Shown: one piece after another, positions 1 through 7,795 of the stretch
Layout of the letters: the number at the start of each line of letters is the position of its first letter
Numbering within the stretch: position 1 is the first letter of the stretch
Assembly (NCBI GenBank): GCA_910586965.1
Contig: CAJUMF010000017.1
Location: forward strand, 1 to 64,000
DNA from: an uncultured Dorea sp.
GTDB taxonomy: Bacteria; Bacillota; Clostridia; Lachnospirales; Lachnospiraceae
Length of the DNA: 64,000 bases
Reading direction: 5' to 3'
The notes under the pieces: generated by a model
What the model saw: only the letters and a program-made list of their open reading frames with translations
The model's database searches: none
What the model was told of the DNA's origin: nothing
Position numbers and translations under genes: made by a program

Positions 1-35
1 AGCAGCATTTTGTGGATGATTCCAAACTGTTTTTG

Positions 36-55
36 TTGCTTATGTTCTTATTATC
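36..55. repeat. Left arm of 20-bp perfect inverted repeat
   Basis: The 20 bases here are the exact reverse complement of 3505-3524. The match stops sharply on both sides. A perfect 20-bp inverted match at this distance is very unlikely by chance. The pair bounds two Rpn genes and a tyrosine recombinase, so it is a candidate recombination site or element end. Confidence 0.85.
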
Positions 56-222
56 GAACATTTCCAGATAAAATTAAGGGTGAATTTCAAATTTTTTTCT
101 TTTTATTGAAGAGCAAAGTGCAGTCCCTCCCTACGACATAAAAAGAGCAGCATACTATCAGTCATATACTGCCCTTGTTCCTGTTCGTTTTGTTACGAAC
201 CTAATTACATAAGATCGCCTTA

Positions 223-1113
223 TTATACCGTTATAAGGTCAACCCATTGCTGAATTTGATCCGCCGATATTTCTAAAATCTCAGCAATCTCCTCTATCGA
301 TGTCCCGCGCTCATACAATCTCCGTGCAGATTTTTTATTTGCTTCTTTTGTGGCTCTTTCCGCTGCTTTTTTCGCCGCCTTTTCCGCCGCCTGCCGTCTC
401 TCGCTTTTTATATGAGTTCTGTAAATATATTCATCGTCGAATAACATTGTCTTAATATCCACCACTTCTTTCCCCCTGTCTTCTAAATATTCCTTTAAAA
501 CATCCTGCCCTATGCAGATTCGGATCGTCTCAAGCACTGCCTGTCTCGTCCTCCCGAATTTACGGACTTGCTCATTGTATATCCGAGTGAACCTTACATA
601 TTGATTGATGATATCTCCCTTTTCCCCATTATAAATTATCTTCACCTTGATTTCAACCGCACATTCTTTCCCGCCGAAGAATTCCTCTGACAGGCACAGA
701 TACTCTGGCTTTTTCTTGCGTTGTCCGATAAAGATTACGTATAGTTCCGGCTCCGGCAGCACAATCTTTCTACTCCCGTATACATCCTGCTCTGTAGACT
801 CAATATATTCTTGATAAGTCTGGGAAAGATACATCAGGGAGCGTACGATGATATTTTTCGTCCAACTCGACTGACATTCCGCTAGTATGATCAATCGCTC
901 CCCCACCTGAAAGCCGACATCATTGTACGGCTGGTCAAGAAAGATATTTTTTATTGTCACGTTGCTGATATCTTCTGCTGTCGTCTCCCGGTCTTCGGGA
1001 TGAATTGCCTGGTACAATTGGAGTAAATACTTAGGCTTCCCAAAAAGATCTGTAAATACGCTGTCTTTCGCGGTATGTTTTGCCTCTTTTGGTAATGTAT
1101 CAGAGGTTTCCAC
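223..1113 (-). CDS. Rpn family PD-(D/E)XK nuclease/putative transposase, copy 1
   Basis: A 296-residue protein of the Rpn/YhgA-like family (PDDEXK_2), linked in E. coli to recombination-promoting DNA cleavage. The nuclease core is visible as Asp65 followed by the Glu79-Cys-Gln81 motif. A lysine/glutamate-rich coiled segment (about 230-265) leads to a C-terminal helix-turn-helix-like tail ending IQQWVDLITV. The start is poor: the frame opens at GTG without a clear Shine-Dalgarno, and the base triplet that is ATG in copy 2 is ATA here, so this copy may be weakly expressed or degenerate. It is a tandem near-duplicate of 1301-2233, differing mainly in the coiled segment. Biological role in this organism is unknown. 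Confidence 0.8.
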   Translation of the reverse strand: METSDTLPKEAKHTAKDSVFTDLFGKPKYLLQLYQAIHPEDRETTAEDISNVTIKNIFLDQPYNDVGFQVGERLIILAECQSSWTKNIIVRSLMYLSQTYQEYIESTEQDVYGSRKIVLPEPELYVIFIGQRKKKPEYLCLSEEFFGGKECAVEIKVKIIYNGEKGDIINQYVRFTRIYNEQVRKFGRTRQAVLETIRICIGQDVLKEYLEDRGKEVVDIKTMLFDDEYIYRTHIKSERRQAAEKAAKKAAERATKEANKKSARRLYERGTSIEEIAEILEISADQIQQWVDLITV

Positions 1114-1300
1114 CGCGCCAGCCTTTTTCTTCTGCTTTAAAATATGTATGCACCTCGTTTCTGATATTTACATTTGTATTAAGGAATTTTGTTAGAATAG
1201 CCAGCTTACGCTGCAATTTTGATTGTTTTAGAAGGGAGTTCATATAAGATTTAATAATCACGAACTCCCAAGATACCGTTCATAAAACTTTGGAATATTA

Positions 1301-2233
1301 CTATGCCATTACCGCTTCAACCCATTGCTGAATCTGATCCGCCGATATTTCTAAAATCTCAGCAATCTCCTCTATTGATGTTCCACGCTCATATAATCTT
1401 CGCGCAGACCTCTTATTGGTCTCTTGTGCTTTTTTCTCTGCTTTTCTCGCCGCCTTTTCCGCCGCCTGCCGTCTCTCGCTTTTTATATGAGTTCTGTAAA
1501 TATATTCATCGTCGAATAACATTGTCTTAATATCCACCACTTCTTTCCCCCTGTCTTCTAAATATTCCTTTAAAACATCCTGCCCTATGCAGATTCGGAT
1601 CGTCTCAAGCACTGCCTGTCTCGTCCTCCCGAATTTACGGACTTGCTCATTGTATATCCGAGTGAACCTTACATATTGATTGATGATATCTCCCTTTTCC
1701 CCATTATAAATTATCTTCACCTTGATTTCAACCGCACATTCCTTCCCGCCAAAGAATTCCTCTGACAGGCACAGATACTCTGGCTTTTTCCTACGTTGTC
1801 CAATAAAGATCACGTATAATTCTGGTTCAGGTAATACAACCTTTTTACTCCCGTATACGTCCTGCTCTGTGGTTTCGATATATTCCTGGTATGTCTGGGA
1901 AAGATACATCAGGGAGCGTACGATGATATTTTTCGTCCAGCTCGACTGACATTCCACTAATATGATCAATCGCTCCCCCACCTGAAAGCCGACGTCATTG
2001 TACGGCTGGTCAAGAAAGATATTTTTTATTGTTACGTTGCTGATATCTTCTGCTGTCGTCTCCCGGTCTTCGGGATGAATTGCCTGGTACAATTGGAGTA
2101 AATATTTGGGGATTCTAAAAAGATCCGTAAATACGCTGTCTTTCGCGGTATGCTTTGCCTCTTTAGGTAATGTATCAGAGGTTTCCACCACACCAGTCTT
2201 TTTCTTCTGTTTTAAAATATACATACACCTCAA
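1301..2233 (-). CDS. Rpn family PD-(D/E)XK nuclease/putative transposase, copy 2
   Basis: A second Rpn/PDDEXK_2 protein, up to 310 residues, almost identical to the gene at 223-1113 through the catalytic half. It keeps the Asp and the Glu-Cys-Gln motif (IILVECQSSW). The longest frame begins with TTG at 2233. An ATG three codons later (2224) is a likelier start, although GAGGTG lies very close to it; a shared GTG (GTG GAA ACC) matches the start of copy 1. Similarity to copy 1 continues for some tens of bases upstream of both genes (both contain TTGTTAGAATA), so the duplication included the 5' region. Rpn genes often multiply within genomes, which fits a tandem pair. Confidence 0.82.
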   Translation of the reverse strand: MRCMYILKQKKKTGVVETSDTLPKEAKHTAKDSVFTDLFRIPKYLLQLYQAIHPEDRETTAEDISNVTIKNIFLDQPYNDVGFQVGERLIILVECQSSWTKNIIVRSLMYLSQTYQEYIETTEQDVYGSKKVVLPEPELYVIFIGQRRKKPEYLCLSEEFFGGKECAVEIKVKIIYNGEKGDIINQYVRFTRIYNEQVRKFGRTRQAVLETIRICIGQDVLKEYLEDRGKEVVDIKTMLFDDEYIYRTHIKSERRQAAEKAARKAEKKAQETNKRSARRLYERGTSIEEIAEILEISADQIQQWVEAVMA

Positions 2234-2535
2234 TTCTGATTATTTAATTCGTCAATGATAGGAAATCTTGTTAGAATAATTGGCTTTCGACAGGTAAAGC
2301 CTTTGAACAAAAGTAATAGAAATTTCTTTGAAAACTTTTTGATTGATGCAATTATAGACTATCCGGACTTACTTTTCAACAACAAAATCATATAATTCCG
2401 GAAAATAAATTCAAGACACCGCTTGCCGATTGCACTTCAAAAAAGCCGCCAGTTTTGCCGACTTAAATTTTGTATGTATTTCTCTGCAGTTTCATACACT
2501 ATCTTGTTTCACAGGAAACAGAAGTACTATTTACA
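2234..2535. other. Intergenic stretch without a supported gene
   Basis: About 300 bases between Rpn copy 2 and the 3' end of the recombinase gene. The first 60 bases resemble the region upstream of Rpn copy 1 and probably hold the promoter of copy 2. The short plus-strand frames here overlap each other and the recombinase and show no family signature. I see no convincing terminator or RNA gene. Confidence 0.5.
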
Positions 2536-3444
2536 TCAAGACACCAGCCCCAGCAGATCCATCTTATTCCGCGGATGCATACTGCGAAGTATCTCGGTCT
2601 GCATTCCCGCTGCCACATGGATATAGATCTGCGTCGTCTTGATGGAACTGTGACCGAGAATCGGCTGCACACAGCTTATATCCACGCCTTCTTCTATTAG
2701 ATATGTGGCAAAAGAATGGCGGAACATATGCGGCGTAATATTCCTCTCTATCCCGGCAAGTCTGCTGTACTTTTTGACCATGAGCCGGATTGACTGTTCC
2801 GTGTAGCGGTTCCCGTTCCTGTTGATGAAAAAATAGCCGCTTTTTCGGATAGCCGCCTCATTGGCGCTATAATATCTTTTCAATAGTTTTAAAACAGACG
2901 GTGATGCAATATTCAGATACCGCTCTTTTCCGCCTTTTCCCATAATACGTATCATCCCGGAGCTTAGATCAACGCAGTCTCTGTGAATATTGGAAATCTC
3001 ATATACCCGCGCACCTACTGCAAAAAGCATCTCGACAATAGCCACATCCCGAAGCCAGTACTTATCGTTTTTTGTCGGATGTGAATACATATAATTCAAA
3101 AGCTGCTCTATTTCCATCCGCGGAATAATCCGGGGCAGTTTTAATGTCTCTTTGAACTTTACCTTAATTTTCCGAAATGGATTATCTGGAATAAACTCTT
3201 CCTCTTCCATATATATGTAAAATGCTTTGACCGTAGCAATCTTACGCTTGACCGTCTTTTGCTTATATTTTTTGTGCAATACAGTGATATAATCCTCGAT
3301 TTTCTGCTTATCCAAAGCATCTTCCCCGATAAAATCAAAATACTGTTTCAAATCAATTCTGTATGCATTGATTGTCTTAATGTTCAATTCCTTTCGAAAT
3401 TCACAGTACTCCAAGTATAAATATCCTTTCTCCCTTATATTCAT
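2536..3444 (-). CDS. Tyrosine site-specific recombinase (phage integrase family)
   Basis: A 302-residue tyrosine recombinase of XerC/XerD-like size. The N-terminal core-binding (SAM-like) domain spans about 5-90 and the catalytic domain about 100-285. The full active-site set is visible: Arg146 (GARVYEI), Lys170/173 (MGKGGKER), His239 and Arg242 (HMFRHSFAT), His265 (LGHSSI) and nucleophile Tyr274. A strong AAAGGAGGAG precedes the ATG. The gene lies just inside the right arm of the 20-bp inverted repeat, with its 5' end toward flagellin. It could invert or excise the flanked block; chromosomal dimer resolution is less likely given this setting. The catalytic call is secure, the target site is inferred. 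Confidence 0.93.
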   Translation of the reverse strand: MNIREKGYLYLEYCEFRKELNIKTINAYRIDLKQYFDFIGEDALDKQKIEDYITVLHKKYKQKTVKRKIATVKAFYIYMEEEEFIPDNPFRKIKVKFKETLKLPRIIPRMEIEQLLNYMYSHPTKNDKYWLRDVAIVEMLFAVGARVYEISNIHRDCVDLSSGMIRIMGKGGKERYLNIASPSVLKLLKRYYSANEAAIRKSGYFFINRNGNRYTEQSIRLMVKKYSRLAGIERNITPHMFRHSFATYLIEEGVDISCVQPILGHSSIKTTQIYIHVAAGMQTEILRSMHPRNKMDLLGLVS

Positions 3445-3481
3445 TTTGCTCCTCCTTTGTACTTTAGCGCCACGCGCGTTT

Positions 3482-3510
3482 TTCTCAGTTTAGCACAAAT
3501 GTATGATAAT
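3482..3510 (+). promoter_or_regulatory. Possible promoter reading out of the repeat arm
   Basis: TTCTCA (3482-3487), 17 bases, GATAAT (3505-3510). The -10-like hexamer is the first six bases of the right repeat arm and the -35-like hexamer lies inside the bounded block. Inversion would therefore swap the -35 side while keeping the -10. Each hexamer is imperfect, so this is tentative. Confidence 0.3.
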
Positions 3511-3524
3511 AAGAACATAAGCAA
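3505..3524. repeat. Right arm of 20-bp perfect inverted repeat
   Basis: Exact reverse complement of 36-55. It lies 60 bases upstream of the recombinase start codon and 177 bases upstream of the flagellin start codon. Confidence 0.85.
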
Positions 3525-3604
3525 ATAAACAGCTTGCTTACACACCGCTGTTTCTCCTGGATGAAGGGCCCATAAGGAAGAAACCGCACACCTGGCAGCC
3601 GCCT

Positions 3605-3633
3605 TTGGCAAATAATCGAAGGCCAGCTATACA
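3605..3633 (+). promoter_or_regulatory. Candidate flagellin promoter
   Basis: TTGGCA (3605-3610), 17 bases, TATACA (3628-3633), about 70 bases before the flagellin ATG. It resembles a sigma-A promoter. A good sigma-28 site (TAAA, 15 bases, GCCGATAA) is not obvious in the leader; the nearest match starts at TAAA 3526 and is weak. This site lies outside the inverted-repeat block and so would not move on inversion. Confidence 0.4.
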
Positions 3634-3659
3634 GGAGAACATATCAAAAAAGAAACTGC

Positions 3660-3695
3660 GGAGACAAGGAGGTCTCCGGTACAATTCAAGGAGGT
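3660..3695 (+). promoter_or_regulatory. Flagellin mRNA leader with two CsrA-like sites
   Basis: A perfect 6-bp hairpin (GGAGAC 3660-3665, GTCTCC 3672-3677) shows AAGGAG in its loop. The decamer ACAAGGAGGT (3664-3673) is repeated with one change as TCAAGGAGGT (3686-3695), which is the Shine-Dalgarno of flagellin. In Bacillus subtilis, CsrA represses flagellin (hag) translation through one hairpin site and one site over the Shine-Dalgarno. The arrangement here matches that design. No csrA or fliW lies in this window. Confidence 0.6.
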
Positions 3696-3701
3696 TTAAT
3701 T

Positions 3702-5396
3702 ATGAGAATTCAACACAACATTACCGCATTAAGCGCGTACAGAAATTTAACAAATAACAACAGCGCAGTTGCTAAAAACTTAGAGAAACTGTCCTCTGGT
3801 TACAGAATCAACCGTGCAGGCGATGATGCAGCAGGTCTTGCTATTTCCGAGAAGATGCGTGCACAGATCACAGGTCTTAAGACTGCACAGAAGAATGCTA
3901 ATGATGGTATTTCTTTAGTACAGACAGCAGAGGGTGCTCTTACAGAAGTTCACTCCATGCTGAACCGTATGGTAGAGCTGGCTACACAGGCTGCTAACGG
4001 AACATACTACGATGAAGACCGTGCAAATCTTCAGAGTGAGATTGAGCAGTTGAAAGACGAAATCGACCGTATCGCTGACGGAACAAACTTTAATGGAATC
4101 AATCTGTTAGATGGTTCTTTGTCTTCTAAAGGTGCTTCCAGTGTAAGTGTCAGCGGCAATGTATCCAGTTTCAAATCCGAAGGCGCAAAAGGTGTTTATC
4201 AGGCCAGTGCGGCTTTTGCAGCTAATAATGTTGCATTCAAAGCGGGCGAAACATTTGAATACACCGTGTCATTAGAGAATGGCGATTCTTATACTGCTAA
4301 ATTAACAGCTCAAAAAGATCCAGCTACTGGAGCAGTTAATCGTTTAGTTGGCTCAGATGGTCAGGTATATTCCATCGCAACAGCAGCGGGTGGAGCTGCT
4401 GCTGCTGCAACCAAAGAGATTCAGGATGCTGTCATCGCAGAATTAAATAAAACAGGTCTTGCAAAAGAATATAATATTGCAGAGGGAGACGCTACAGGCC
4501 AGCTTAAACTTACAGCACTTAAAGAAGGTACAGATACTCCTGCCGTTAAAGCCTTTGATGCAGAATGGGTAGCAGGTGGAACTAGAAGCAAGACCGATAT
4601 GGGTGTTGATATAAAAACTGATCCGCTTGATGTAGGACGTGAAATATCTTCGGATAGTATTATATTATACAATGGTAAAAATTACGAGGATGCAGTGTTT
4701 AGCATTAATGGTCATAAGTTTGTAGTAATGGCCGGAAAAGACTTAGGAGTAAGTCTTGGTGAGAATGGTACCGATATGAATGCAACTCAAGGATTGGGAG
4801 CAGATGTTACTATTTTGATTGCAGACGATACTGGCACTAATGTAGGTTTAAATTCTGATGATCCAAACTTCCAGCAGAATATCGATAAGATTGCAGAAGT
4901 TACAGGGTTGAAGGTAACAGATGCTATTACAGAAGCTGTTACAGATAATGGGGTAGATCCTAAGGGCGGTATCCGTTTAAGCGCTGGCGAGACATCAGGA
5001 GGATTAGTTCTCCAGATTGGTGATACTTCTGATGACTTTAACAAGTTACGTGTATCTGTAAAAGATATGCACGCGAAAGCTATGGGTATCTCAGATATTG
5101 ACGTAAGCACACAGACAGGTGCTGCCGCAGCAATTGACAAGATTAAATCAGCAATCACATATGTATCCAGTACTCGTGGTGACCTTGGAGCAATCCAGAA
5201 CCGTTTGGAGCACACCATCAACAACCTGAGTGTAACGACAGAGAACATGACTGCTGCTGAGAGCCGCATCCGTGACGTTGACATGGCTGAGGAAATGATG
5301 GCTTACACCAAGAATAACATTCTTGTTCAGGCTTCCCAGGCTATGCTCGCACAGGCTAACCAGATTCCGCAGGGCGTTCTTCAGTTACTCCAGTAA
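3702..5396 (+). CDS. fliC: Flagellin
   Basis: A 564-residue flagellin, the subunit of the flagellar filament. The conserved N-terminal D0/D1 region (about 1-145) begins MRIQHNITALSAYRNL and contains LSSGYRINRAGDDAAGLAIS. The C-terminal D1/D0 region (about 480-564) contains RIRDVDMAEEM and ends QGVLQLLQ. The central variable domain of about 330 residues is longer than in short clostridial flagellins and would be surface-exposed. It has no signal peptide, as expected for type III flagellar export. TCAAGGAGGT precedes the ATG at good spacing. It is monocistronic or cotranscribed with the glycosyltransferase at 5491 through a leaky stem-loop. Other flagellar genes are not in the window. Confidence 0.97.
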   Translation: MRIQHNITALSAYRNLTNNNSAVAKNLEKLSSGYRINRAGDDAAGLAISEKMRAQITGLKTAQKNANDGISLVQTAEGALTEVHSMLNRMVELATQAANGTYYDEDRANLQSEIEQLKDEIDRIADGTNFNGINLLDGSLSSKGASSVSVSGNVSSFKSEGAKGVYQASAAFAANNVAFKAGETFEYTVSLENGDSYTAKLTAQKDPATGAVNRLVGSDGQVYSIATAAGGAAAAATKEIQDAVIAELNKTGLAKEYNIAEGDATGQLKLTALKEGTDTPAVKAFDAEWVAGGTRSKTDMGVDIKTDPLDVGREISSDSIILYNGKNYEDAVFSINGHKFVVMAGKDLGVSLGENGTDMNATQGLGADVTILIADDTGTNVGLNSDDPNFQQNIDKIAEVTGLKVTDAITEAVTDNGVDPKGGIRLSAGETSGGLVLQIGDTSDDFNKLRVSVKDMHAKAMGISDIDVSTQTGAAAAIDKIKSAITYVSSTRGDLGAIQNRLEHTINNLSVTTENMTAAESRIRDVDMAEEMMAYTKNNILVQASQAMLAQANQIPQGVLQLLQ

Positions 5397-5427
5397 TTGG
5401 ATTACAGTAGGAACTAAATAATAATCA

Positions 5428-5468
5428 GCAGGCACCTGCTTCCATGTTAAGAAGCAGGTGCCTGCTTT
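5428..5468 (+). terminator. Stem-loop after flagellin
   Basis: A 15-bp perfect stem (5428-5442 with 5451-5465, 8-base loop) followed by only three Ts. It may terminate flagellin transcription partially, lowering expression of the downstream glycosyltransferase, whose ribosome binding site follows at once. Confidence 0.7.
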
Positions 5469-5490
5469 GCATTTCAGGAGAATGAAAGAT

Positions 5491-6870
5491 ATGGGAAAGA
5501 AAGCAGGACAGATAAAGATATCACAGTGCATGATCGTAAAGAATGAGGAGCAGAACATCCGGCAGGCCCTCTCCTGGGGGAAAGGGGTTGTCTATGAGCA
5601 GATTGTTGTGGATACCGGTTCTACGGATAATACCGTGCAGATTGCTGAGGAGATGGGCGCAAAAGTGTATCATTTTGAATGGTGCGATGACTTTTCAGCA
5701 GCAAAGAACTACGCCATCGAGCAGGCATCCGGAGATTGGATCGCCTTTTTGGATGCGGATGAATATTTTTCAGAGAGGGACGCGCGCCGGATTCCGGGCA
5801 TATTAAAAAAGATAGAAAACATGTCTTTAAAGAGCGGGCGCATCCATATCATGCGGGCGGCATGGATGCATTTGGATGATGATGGAAAGGTCTTTTCCGC
5901 CGGACAGCAGGATCGAATCTTCCGTAATATAAAAGGACTGCGTTACAAGAACCGAGTACATGAAGTCCTGACTCTTTCAAACAGCCAGCTTCCGCGTTAC
6001 AGCTTGACGGACTTATCTATCATGCATACCGGCTATATGAAATCCATAAGCACTGAAAAAGGCAATCGCAATATCCCGCTGCTGAAAAAATCTGTAGAGG
6101 AAGACCCGGAAAACTACGATCTGTGGTCATACTTAGGAGAATCCTATGCCGGAAGCGATCAGGCAGAGGAAGCGATTAAAAGTATGGAACATGTGATTGA
6201 GCACGTGGCGGAGAATATCACGGCACCAGATGCTTCATCAAATACTCCGATAAAAATAAGCGAGGACCGTCTTTTTGCTGCTTTTGCCGTTTGGTTTTCA
6301 GCAGTCTCCTTCCTGCCGGATGAAGTGATAAGCTCTTATGAAATACAAGCACACCGATATTACGATATTTTTACAAAAACAGGAAAACTGTTCCCTGATG
6401 TGGAATTTTATATGGGACGCTTTCTCATCCGTATTGGAAAGCAGGACGAGGCTGTACATTTCCTGGAGTTAGCTTTAGAAAAGCTTGAGCTATATAAGGG
6501 AAGCGCTTCCTTAAAGCTGTCAGGAAGGCTGGATTTTGTCTACAATTTACTCCGGCTTTGTTATGAGCAGCACAGAGACGCCGCAAAATGCGTATACTAC
6601 GGCACTCTTTCGCTACGCGTGAACCGATACCAGGAAGATACCCTGACAGCATTGACAAGCTTACTTCAAGGTGACCCAAATACCACCGCAGAACAGGCAT
6701 ATGATTTTCTGGCGAAGCTTTACAATTTCGCCAACATAAAAGACAAACTGTTTGTGCTGAAAGCATCCATGACCTTAGGGTACTCCCAACTCGGAGAAGT
6801 AATCCGACTGAATATGACCGATGAAGAGAGGGCATGGCTGGATGGAGGCAAAAACACCGAACCGCAGTAA
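5491..6870 (+). CDS. Glycosyltransferase family 2 with TPR-like C-terminus
   Basis: A 459-residue cytoplasmic glycosyltransferase. The GT-A domain (about 5-220) opens with SQCMIVKNEE, contains VVDTGSTDNTV and has the metal-binding FLDADEYF motif. The remaining ~230 residues form helical, TPR-like repeats (for example LWSYLGESYAGSDQAEEAI). This architecture is shared by SunS-like and other protein-modifying glycosyltransferases. Position directly after flagellin suggests flagellin glycosylation, a common partnership, but that is inference. An upstream in-frame GTG at 5458 sits inside the terminator stem; ATG at 5491 lies 10 bases after AGGAG and is preferred over ATG 5482. Confidence 0.85.
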   Translation: MGKKAGQIKISQCMIVKNEEQNIRQALSWGKGVVYEQIVVDTGSTDNTVQIAEEMGAKVYHFEWCDDFSAAKNYAIEQASGDWIAFLDADEYFSERDARRIPGILKKIENMSLKSGRIHIMRAAWMHLDDDGKVFSAGQQDRIFRNIKGLRYKNRVHEVLTLSNSQLPRYSLTDLSIMHTGYMKSISTEKGNRNIPLLKKSVEEDPENYDLWSYLGESYAGSDQAEEAIKSMEHVIEHVAENITAPDASSNTPIKISEDRLFAAFAVWFSAVSFLPDEVISSYEIQAHRYYDIFTKTGKLFPDVEFYMGRFLIRIGKQDEAVHFLELALEKLELYKGSASLKLSGRLDFVYNLLRLCYEQHRDAAKCVYYGTLSLRVNRYQEDTLTALTSLLQGDPNTTAEQAYDFLAKLYNFANIKDKLFVLKASMTLGYSQLGEVIRLNMTDEERAWLDGGKNTEPQ

Positions 6871-6882
6871 CCCTTATCAAAA

Positions 6883-6922
6883 ACGGAACGGCTGCACTGT
6901 CTAAGTGAAACTGCCGTTCCGT
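6883..6922. terminator. Terminator-like stem-loop between convergent genes
   Basis: ACGGAACGGC (6883-6892) pairs with GCCGTTCCGT (6913-6922), with a small nested CACT/AGTG stem in the loop. It lies between the glycosyltransferase (plus) and the V-ATPase operon end (minus). No long T-run follows, so efficiency is uncertain. Confidence 0.5.
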
Positions 6923-7001
6923 ATGCTTTATCCTGCAATCTCTAAATGCTTTCTATCCTGCACCAATGTTTCTTCGTCTATAATCCAATACCTGTTTCAC
7001 A

Positions 7002-7619
7002 TCATTTCCCCTGCATCTTCTTAATCACCTTCAGCCTGGTAAACTCTTCACGCTCTTTTTCTTCCAGCGCATTATTAATTGTATAAACCAGATTAGTATA
7101 CATAGGGATTGTGATATTTTTCAGGGCGTTGGCCCGTTTCTGCGTCTTTTTGATGTTAGCAGCAAGGCGGTACGCGGAATTCTCCACCGTGGAGAGCTTC
7201 ACCGTCAGCTCTTTTACCTCACGGAACGCCTCTCTCGCTATATCGATAGATTCCCCTGTACTCCCGAAGGAATACGTCAGCTTGTTCTGCTTGGAATCGT
7301 ACTTGACATGGGGAATCTCGGTTCCCATGATACTGCGCGTCTGTATCACGATGGAATCTTCGATCGGCACCGTGAACGCCAGCTCCTGAACCTTGCTGAT
7401 CCCCATATCGATGTTGGCGTGCTGCAGACACGCGTACGCACGGGTAAATGTTGTATCTATCTGTTCCTGTATATCTTTTGCCTCGCTGATCAGACTCATC
7501 AGCTCTTTTAAAAGGATGTTCCTCTTCTTATCCATCAGCTCATATCCCTGACGGGCAAGCACCAGCGAGTTCTTCGCAAGCATCAGATTACCTTTTGTTG
7601 GGAACTCCCGCGGATCCAT
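7002..7619 (-). CDS. ntpD: V-type ATP synthase subunit D
   Basis: A 205-residue central-stalk subunit D, which forms the rotor shaft inside the A3B3 ring. It begins MDPREFPTKGNLMLAKNSL, typical of the family, and is mostly long coiled helices. The open frame extends upstream to 7661, but the ATG at 7619 follows AGGAAGG at 6 bases and gives the normal length. It is the last gene of the nine-gene minus-strand operon, separated from ntpB by an unusual 166-base structured spacer while most other spacings are under 40 bases or overlapping. Confidence 0.93.
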   Translation of the reverse strand: MDPREFPTKGNLMLAKNSLVLARQGYELMDKKRNILLKELMSLISEAKDIQEQIDTTFTRAYACLQHANIDMGISKVQELAFTVPIEDSIVIQTRSIMGTEIPHVKYDSKQNKLTYSFGSTGESIDIAREAFREVKELTVKLSTVENSAYRLAANIKKTQKRANALKNITIPMYTNLVYTINNALEEKEREEFTRLKVIKKMQGK

Positions 7620-7795
7620 ACGGCACCTTCCTTTCTTAGCTTTGCAACGAAGCTTCTTCAATGATTATGTTAGTTCCTGCGGCGTTACGAACCTACGAGC
7701 CTTCGGCTCTTTCGACGAGACCTCGCAACAAGTTGCTCAGTCACGTCGAAGCTGTCCATATCCACGCCCGAATAAGCACAAGCGCTTATTCGAAC
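7620..7795 (-). repeat. Structured spacer between ntpB and ntpD
   Basis: The spacer holds several stem-loops: CGAATAAGC (7769-7777) with GCTTATTCG (7784-7792), which overlaps the ntpB stop codon; GAGCC/GGCTC with a TTC loop near 7698-7710; GCAAC/GTTGC near 7726-7736; and an enclosing TCGACG/CGTCGA pair. No gene is convincing in it. It may be an inserted palindromic element or an mRNA processing region that sets subunit ratios. Confidence 0.45.

Larger units (their letters stand above)
36..3524. mobile_element. Inverted-repeat-bounded recombinase module, possible invertible segment
   Basis: This 3.49-kb block is delimited by perfect 20-bp inverted repeats and holds a tyrosine recombinase (2536-3444, reading inward from the right arm) and two tandem Rpn-type nuclease genes, all on the minus strand. 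No target-site duplication is visible next to the arms (35 and leftward versus 3525 and rightward), which argues against a simple transposon. The layout resembles invertible switches such as the Clostridioides difficile flagellar switch with its 21-bp repeats, and here too a flagellar gene lies just outside. Inversion is an inference: only one orientation is visible, and the left flank is cut by the window edge. Confidence 0.5.

Noticed and set aside
1..222. Possible gene or RNA at the left window edge
   Set aside because: Only a small GTTCGT/ACGAAC hairpin (183-200) and the left repeat arm are visible; no frame or RNA family is supported.
36..3524. Inverted repeats as terminal repeats of a DDE transposon
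   Set aside because: No DDE transposase is inside, and no target-site duplication is seen outside the arms. A tyrosine recombinase does not need such ends, so recombination-site arms are preferred.
3526..3555. Sigma-28 promoter for flagellin starting at TAAA 3526
   Set aside because: The matching -10 would be ACCGCTGT, only about five of eight positions; too weak to list as a site.
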